Source: Mytilus edulis (taxonomy: Eukaryota; Mollusca; Bivalvia; Mytilida; Mytilidae). From it: a DNA stretch of 64,000 nt. This document shows positions 54,801-63,800 of this stretch, one piece after another. Position numbers and translations under genes: made by a program. The DNA is taken from the NCBI RefSeq assembly GCF_963676685.1, contig NC_092350.1, positions 9,033,307 through 9,097,306 on the forward strand, written 5' to 3'. Under the pieces are notes generated by a model that saw only the letters and a program-made list of their open reading frames with translations, did not search any database and was not told where the DNA came from. Positions within the stretch are counted from its first letter, which is position 1; each line of letters opens with the position of its first letter.

Positions 54801-57800
54801 GTGAATGTACAACTGTTGACATAATTTCACAATTCAAAGCAGCTGATACATGTAATCGTACTTTTGAACTATTTTCGTAATAAGTCAATTGCCTGAGATG
54901 TCTTAAATTCTGACGATCATTAAACAACGAAAATACACAAAACAAAACAACTAAACTTTTTTCTTTTTTCTTTACCTGAATGTTTATCCATCCTTCTTTT
55001 TTGTACATTTATAATGTTCAAATAAATTGTACATGTAATGTTTAAGAATACAAGCCCAAAGTATTAGCTAAAGTGTTGATTGTACATATATTTTTGAAAA
55101 CAGACAATCCACATGATACCCATCACATTTTTTTCAAACAAATATCACATTCGGCATTTTATATTATATCTATTTAGTTTAATTGTCATGGTTATAGCAA
55201 TTGCTTTGACGATTTATATGACAACTGCTTTCCGAAAAAAAATATGTATTTACAGGAGAATATCCTATCATGTAGATTGTCGAAACATGTTATATCGCTT
55301 CATTTAGATTAAATGTGATTTCAATTTTTCGTTTTGTCTGTACTTGCCTAATTAATAAAGACCCTGTATCTAAAGGATAGTTCATAGACAATTGAGTATT
55401 AATTAAGTCCTTCATTTGACATTTGTTTATTGAATCACATGGAAGTAGCAAGTAGACCTACTGTTTGAAATGCTCAATAGTGTCAAAGTATTCAGCCGAG
55501 GATACGAGTTCTACTTTTTATTGATGAAATTACATGTAATGTTTTGTATAATGTATTATTATTTGATTTATAAAACTGATATCCGAATTAAATGTTAATG
55601 AAAAGAAATAAATCCAACAAACGAAACATATAGAATCGTCTTCGCCTCATTGAACTTAACTGTAGTAGTTTACTGTATACAGTTTTGCTTTTTTTTTTAT
55701 TTCCAAAGGCTGTAAATAGAGCCAATCTCATTAGCACCGCTTCTTCCTGGGCTTACATATATGACATGTCTCCCCCAATTGCTGGTCATGTATACGATGG
55801 TAGTCGAGAAACTGCTGCATCTTATATGAAAGATATAGATTACCAAACAGACGTCAAGACCCTATCTGCTTATTGGGAAGGATTTTATGATCCACATTCT
55901 ACTATCAAGTCATATTATGTTAGCATAGGAACTCGCCCTAAGTGTGAAGATGTATTAGCTAATCAGGATATAGGAATATCCTTTAGTAAGTTCGTTTTTA
56001 TGTCATTTGAACAATGTCTTTGTAGGAACTATTTTATATAAAATAGATTATCAAGATACAATACGTTTTGGAATGCTGTACACATGTTATGCAGGGGCCT
56101 TGACCTGTTCAGATTATTATCCAATCAGCAAGGGGGTTTCCCATTCACCTCTGCATGTGCTTCTCATTTACAATTGTTTTGCGAGATCATACTAATTAAC
56201 CAATGATATTGCTTATTAAGTTTGAATTATCAAATCAGCACTTATTATCAGGTCTCTTGTTTTAAACGCGCAATCATAATTATTCTTAAAGCAACGCTTG
56301 CTTGTAGTAGTCATTTTATATTTTTCGGGAAAATAATTTCTTCCCACCCACCACTCCCTAGTGGACATTTATTGTTATTTGCTATATACATATGTATAAT
56401 ACAGATATTGTTGCATTTGTAAAATCTATGCATACTTTATATTGTTTAATTAGTAGAGTAGTAATGTTTCAAAGAACTCACAGTTTTTATGTACTTCTTG
56501 TATGGAGTACCACAGTTTTTCAATGTGATTTTGCTTTCTTTGTAAATATGTTTATTGCGTATTGATATGCGAAGAAAATATTAAACTGTGATTCTTCTCC
56601 CAAACCTGTGTTTGTTCAGTTTGTACTTAATACAATAACCAGTTAGCTTATGTCTTTGTCCCGCTAATTAACTCTGATTAGTGTAAATTACGTGCCTACC
56701 TGCATTGTAACTCTTCAGCATTAGGTTTGGGCCCAAAGGGATAGCAACCTGGTTATTGGTACCACTGGCCTTAATATTCAACATCAAATAAGAGAGGATC
56801 TGGGTGGGACAAGTTTTGTGGATTAATGTTGTGATTAACATAATTGAAGCTTCTCCAAGTTCAAATATACTGTTCAACTGCATCATTGAGGTATCAACGT
56901 TCAAAATCGCTATTCATCAGTCAAGTGAATCACAATGCATGTCAAGGCCGTTAAATCCTTCTTTCTCAAAGAATACAATGATATAAAGAAATACGTCTGA
57001 CATTTTTGAAACAAAAAAGACATAACCATAACAGTCGGTTCGTATTTGAAATTTACATAATATGAATATTGTGTTTTCCTCAGATATTTTGTAGAGATTG
57101 ATATGAGCAAAAATGCCTTTCATGCAAACAGCTATTTGTAAAAAAATGACAAAAAGTTGTTGCAAGATAAGTTGTACATCGTTGTTGAATTGAAATGTGG
57201 CGTGATAGATTAATGCATACGCCTTTTATGTTATTTCTTTTTCTGATGTGTCTGACCTTTAAAGTACTATGGTTTTTTGTCAGATTTTACCCTCTGTCAT
57301 ATGCATTTGGGATCTGGAATCCGATACTATACTACTATCACAGCATGTAATACAGCTGAAATATGTACATCTGTGACGTCAGACGGTGTTATTATTGACA
57401 ACAGTCCACCAACACAAGGAATAGTGCTAGACGGTGTAGATGTGTATGACTTGGAATATCAGTCATTGAGGTCAGTCAGCTTAACAGATTTCAAGAGATT
57501 TTTTTTTCTATATTTCTTCAATGTACAAGTATATGTAAGAGAATGATAATCCCTTCCGTCATAATTAAGTACGACTGTTAGCGAGTACTTACTATGATGA
57601 AAAGGATTGTTGTTCTCTTACAAACTTAGAATATAGTAAAGTGCAAAAGGCTCGGTGCAATGTTTATTATTAGGTGGACTTTCCTTTGAGGCATTTCATT
57701 TATGTGTTGGTCATGGTGATGTCTGGAAATTTGAATAAATTGTGTTTTAGACACAATTTTGTAAACAATGACATGGTAGAAATTCTGAATACGTTTCCTG

Positions 57801-60800
57801 TTTAAGAGTATGTTTTCTAATTGTGTTTAAGGGTTTTTTTCCTCATTTATTTACAGTTCGATTTAAAAATTCAAAATCTGTTCCACAGCCAATTTTATTC
57901 CAGCTCCCACTCTTTACATCAGATACATTCGTACTACTCAATAAACTAAAATTCAAATGTTAAAAAAATGTTTTTATAGTATCCGGAAATTCTAAAGTAA
58001 ATTGTATTTCCTGTATGTACCGGTATATTGGAAATGAATATTCATACTAACTGCAAATACAGTAATAAGAGTTTTGATAAGCGTAAAAGATGCAGATTTA
58101 TTTTTGGTGGAGGATCTAATTTTTAACATAATAACACAAACATTATCTATTGTAATGCACAAGCAATATTTGAAATTATTTTGATCATGTTTGTTTGTTT
58201 CGAGATTCAACTTTCAATCTATAAAACTGTGTTCTGGTCAGATATTCTTTGTTTTGAACTGTTAATAGGCCGAGATCCTTACTTAGAACATGATTTTTAT
58301 TCATTCTTAATTACAATAAAGGAACACATAATTCTGCACTTTCATTGGTCGAGGGCACTCTACTATATTCTAAATGCAGATGTATCACCATGATATATTT
58401 GTTTATCGGTAATTCGTATATTTTCCCTTTGATCTTACTGCCTAATATTTTCGAGTATCAACGTACCGGGCTGTATCACTGAAAATATTAGGCAATACAT
58501 TGTGTGACGTCATAATTACCGATAAACAGAATAATAGGGAGTTCAGTTTTTGATACTGACTATATCACGTGGAACATCTTAACTACCTATTATTCTATAT
58601 ATATTCAAAACGTTTGCATATTGTTAAAACCACAGACCTAAAACTTTGGGTTGTTATTCTGCTGTAATATGTTATACATAAACAATATGATAGTGCACTG
58701 TAATTGATACATTTTCCCCGAATATATAAAAAGCCATGTAGTAAATACTTCTGTGTAAATTACATGAATTATCATTAATATTTTCACAATCATTAATTAA
58801 CTGTTAATAAAACTTTGGATGATTAGAAATATTCGCGATTTTCTACCCCAGGAAAATATTAGTCTAGCTGTGCTTGTCAAAACCTTTTTCAATTTTGGGT
58901 TATCAGTGCTTGTCAATTTCGTAATTTATTTGGCTTTTTTCGATTTTTTATTCCAATCGTTTGTAGGCGAAATGCACGTCTGGCGTACAAACATAAATCT
59001 TGGTTTCTTAGATGAGTTTATTTGTAATCTCCAGTTTTATCACCTGTTTTTTTGTTCTTACCTATTTCACACAGAAATTACATTTCTGCAAAATGGTATG
59101 GATTTACAGATCCCCATTCAGACATAGACAAATTTGCATGGCGAGTCGGAACAAAACCAGGATCAGATGATATTGTAAAATCCACACATTTACCACGCTC
59201 TGATATATTAATGGAACCAGATTTACTACATAAACTACCAAGAGGACAGCGTATTTATGTAACAGTAAAAGCGTATAATAAAGCGGGTATGTACTGTTGA
59301 TTTATTTCTGTAAAATTGATTAATACAATATTCCTGTCCAAAAATAACAAACTAGCCTTTTGTTCAATATGTTAAAATGATAATGTGTGTTTTCTGCTTT
59401 GATATATTGAATATTTCAACAAATAAAACAGATCATCATATTTTTGGTTTAATTCAGAAAAAAAAATTGTATTTGATGTAAAGATGACGACGAATATGTT
59501 TCTTTTCTGTGACATGCAATGTGTATTAATTTTTTTCTTCATGTTCTTACTCTATTCCGAATTATTTTATTTTGTTAGTTTACCTAAACTTTAATGAAAT
59601 ATTACATATACCTTTTGATATGCAGGACTAAGTACAGAAGCCAATTCAAACGGTTTCCTCATCGACGACTCACCACCGTTGATAAAGGTGAAACCTTACA
59701 TGTCAACAGATTATGGTTCAATAAAAGACAATTCTGTAGTATTTAGAAGTACTATACAAATACATTGGGAGGTAGAAGACAAAGAATCATATATACAGCG
59801 ACAGTACGTCTCCATTGCAGCACACAAAGGAGGCGAGTTCAATACATCTTCAACTGAGGTAAATACAACAACGTAAAGAAACTGTGTTTTAGTGTGCGAT
59901 CGTTTCTGGTGATTTATTGTGCAATCGAGAAGTACTTTATTCTGAAATTAAAGAACAAAATAAGAAATGAAGAGAAGAAGAAAATAACATGATTTCATAT
60001 CACATAAAAACAATGGTCAAGTGCCTTCCGTTTATAACGTATGTCCAGAGGAGTAACTTAAACAAGCAGTGTGGAATATCTGTAAATGCAGATAAAGATG
60101 ACAAAAGACGTATTGCAAAGTTGACTTTTTTCAAAATGAACAAGAATAATCTGCATATTGTCTATGTTTTGTTTTGCAGTTAAATGGTATAGTGAGAGAG
60201 TATACATTTTCACAACTTGATTTACATGATGGCGGGAATTATACGGTAAAACTCATAGTTTGTAATGGTGCAAAACTGTGTGTTGAAGCCGAATCTAAAG
60301 GGATCATGATAGACAGCTCTCCACCAACTCCAGGTAAATTAAAAACTTTGAAAAATTCTTCTTCCTCTTTATAAAAGGAAATAAGATATGTTATGATATT
60401 TATAAATTAAGTCTATGGAGTCTTTTCCATGAACATTTACATTCGAAGCAATTAAGTTATTTCTTTCCAATTATCGACAAAATGAAAGTACAAGTATAAT
60501 ACATGCTCACTTATTTTTATTAGGCATGTTTGCGATAAAGACTGATCATGCTGCAAATCTTCATCGCCATGTTGATGGCTGGATGACTTGGTCAAGGTAT
60601 AAGCTTTGGCTGTCATGGTTAGGATTCACAGATCTTCATACTGGAATAGACAAGTACTTTGTATCCCTTGGCAGCAAGTATATGACAGATGATTTCAATA
60701 AGGTAAAAAGCTCATTTCTAATATTGAGGTCTATTGTCCGTATTCTCACAATTTACTGAAGAACAAAAGGGTAATGTAATAGTTTTATTAGTACAGATGT

Positions 60801-63800
60801 TATACCGATGACCATTCTTAGAAAATAAGACTAAATTTTTAATAATTCACTTAAGTTGAAATTTGCTTTTCATGTTGTTATATGTATAAAAACAATTCCA
60901 CTTTAGGTATTTGGTTCACCACAAGCGTTTTTACATAACCAATCGGGAGTCGACAAGTATGATGAAGGATATGTCCAGACATTTGAAGTAGATACTAAAA
61001 ACTTGGCAAAATTTGAGCATGTGTTTGTAAGCGTTTGGGCGGTCAACCAGGTAAAATGTGATTACAATCAGTTTTTTTTTATGTAACAGGACATTCAATT
61101 TGATATAAAATAACACCAGCAAGTTCAGAATCCAAGATAAAGCGTTGGTGGGGACGCTTCCATTGCCATTTTGCCAACATTTATTTTATCGATGTTAGGT
61201 AAAAAGCGAATGTGTGTGCGGTTCTGTCGTTATCCGCCCAGTTACACCATGGATAAACGTACAAAGCAAAAACGTAAACGGTGCACAAAACATGTTACAC
61301 AGATCCCTACACTCATAAGGAACTCAAGTTAAGAAATTCTAGATTTGGACTTTCACATCAACAGGGAGATCGACACTCATATGTGATTGTTATGATGTGA
61401 TACCGCAAAGTAAAAGTAGAAAGTTGGAATTGAAAAATTTAAGTTTTCAGTTTTGTCGAAGGGTAATATCTAATAAAATTGAGAATGGAAATGGGGAATG
61501 TGTCAAAGTGACAACAACTTGACCATAGAGCAGACAACAGCAGAAAAACTCCCGCACCCGGAGGCGTCCTTCAGCTGGCCCCTAAACAAATATGCATACT
61601 AGTTCAGTGATAATGGACGTCATACTAAACTTCGAATTATACACAAGAAACTAAAATTAAAAATCATACCAAACTAACAAAGGCCAGAGGCTCCTGACTT
61701 GGGACAGGCGCAAAAATTGCGGCGGGGTAAAATATATTTTTTTTTAGATCTCAACCCACCCCCTATACCTCTAGCCAAAGTAGAAAAACAAACGCAAAAC
61801 AATACTCACAATAAAACTCAGTTTAAGAGAAGTCCGAGTACGATGTCAGAATAGGAAACAAAAGAAAATAACCAAAATGACAATAATACATAAATAACAA
61901 CATCTGTTATTCAACCTGTCATCTACCCAACACTCTTTTTTCTAATTTTTTTTTCTCATATGTTATTGATAATACTTCAAATTTGTATATGAACTTTGAT
62001 CACTATAGATGAATTTCAAAAATTATGATTGCAACTTAACATGCTTAACGTATGATAAGATAAGATAAGATAAATAATAGTTTATTAAAGTGTCACATAT
62101 TGATCTACATTAAATTACATAACTACATCATAAAAAAAATCAATACCCAACCTATAAAGACTTACGAGACACTGTATATACAAATAAAAGCTATAACAGT
62201 TCTACTGAAGGAAAATGTTATTTATAAAAACGCATAGTCATGCATTACATGATTTAAAACTCATTAAATATGTACACACAATTATAAAATATCTAATCAT
62301 GAATACTTCAAAATAATAATATAGAACTTACTAATAAAAATCAACAATAAATATACAAAAGAAGTATAATAACAGTTTAGTTCGCTTAAAAACGCACCTA
62401 GGGTAAAGGTTACTTAAAATTCAGTAAAAATGGAGCATTATAGCTATTTACATGGTTAATTACAGATTGGATTACCAAGCAGAATGATACATTCTCAATT
62501 TAAACTTGTACCCGGAGGTTCATTAGAATTGATAAGGAGATGTTCAGCGGTCACGTGTCAAGGACATTGTGTTTGTGCTGCTCAAGGACAACGATGTTCA
62601 AAACGAGCATGTAATGATGTGACCAAAGGTATTATAATTTCAAAATAAACATCTTATTTTTTAAATGTCAAAGGATGTGCAATCTGCATCCAAATGATCA
62701 GTTTATTACAATGGAAGACACGCAAGATTTCTACTCAGAGATGATTTCATGGCACTGATTTTTATTCCAGTTTCGATGATTATTTAGTTTTAGAAGAAAC
62801 TCGTTTCTGGCTTTCACATTTATTAGTCAGATATATTTTGATTTTTTTTTCTACGCTTTCAAAAGTTTTTGAACACACTTTCAGAAACTGCATACATCGT
62901 AAAACTTGCTTCGACGTCAAATACCGTAACGGATAGAAAACTTAACATTGTAACTTATGATGCTAGTTATATGCCTAACTGCTCCATGCATTGAACTAAA
63001 AATTGACTTAATATATAAAGGGCAACAAGTAGTCCTCAAAATATATACGGTATATTGTAATATGTGTTTGCATTTAGTACATTTGTATTTCAGCAAATAC
63101 TAACAACTTGTTAGGCATATATGATATAACAAATATTCAGGAATCGTCTCCCTTTAGTGATGTGAAGTATACGCCATCAAATGTCGCTCTGGCAGCCAAA
63201 TGGCATGTAGTACAAGCTCAGGGATTGAGGCCATTGTGGTAAATATAACACAAATCATTCAAAATAACAGGAATCGAGTAATTCATAGATTATTATAGTT
63301 AAACGTATAATGTAGTGCAATTACACAAATGCAATTTTTTGGTCTGAAAAAAACCTTGTTATATATACAAAGGAATACATAGTGCTGTGAATCAAACATA
63401 ACTGTCATGTGTCAACTTATTTTAATTGAAAAAAATGTGTTTGTATGAACAACAAAAAACGATCGAAATTTTAGTGATTTTAAAGCAGTCATGGCCTTCT
63501 TTTTTTAAATCCAATTACTTATTGGTAAGTGATTATATGATTATTATCTGAATATAACATTTCGCTTTCTCGTTGAATAAAGACACAAGAACTCTTTTTT
63601 GATAGATTATTATAATTCATCTTAGAATCAGACATACTAATATATCAGCTCGCGTGGGAAGGCGGGGCAACACAGGAAATTCATGTATTCAAAATATTCA
63701 AAATGTTTAAGGTATGAATGGACAGCAGGATATACAGATAAAGATGAACCGGAAGGCGTCTTTGACAATTTAAATGACGATGTCTGGCATCATGCAGGAC

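Noticed and set aside
56085..56850. Segment in intron 34 less AT-rich than its surroundings, with several short open frames
   Set aside because: No frame joins the exon model in phase and no known domain appears; may be an unknown repeat, but no second copy exists in the window.
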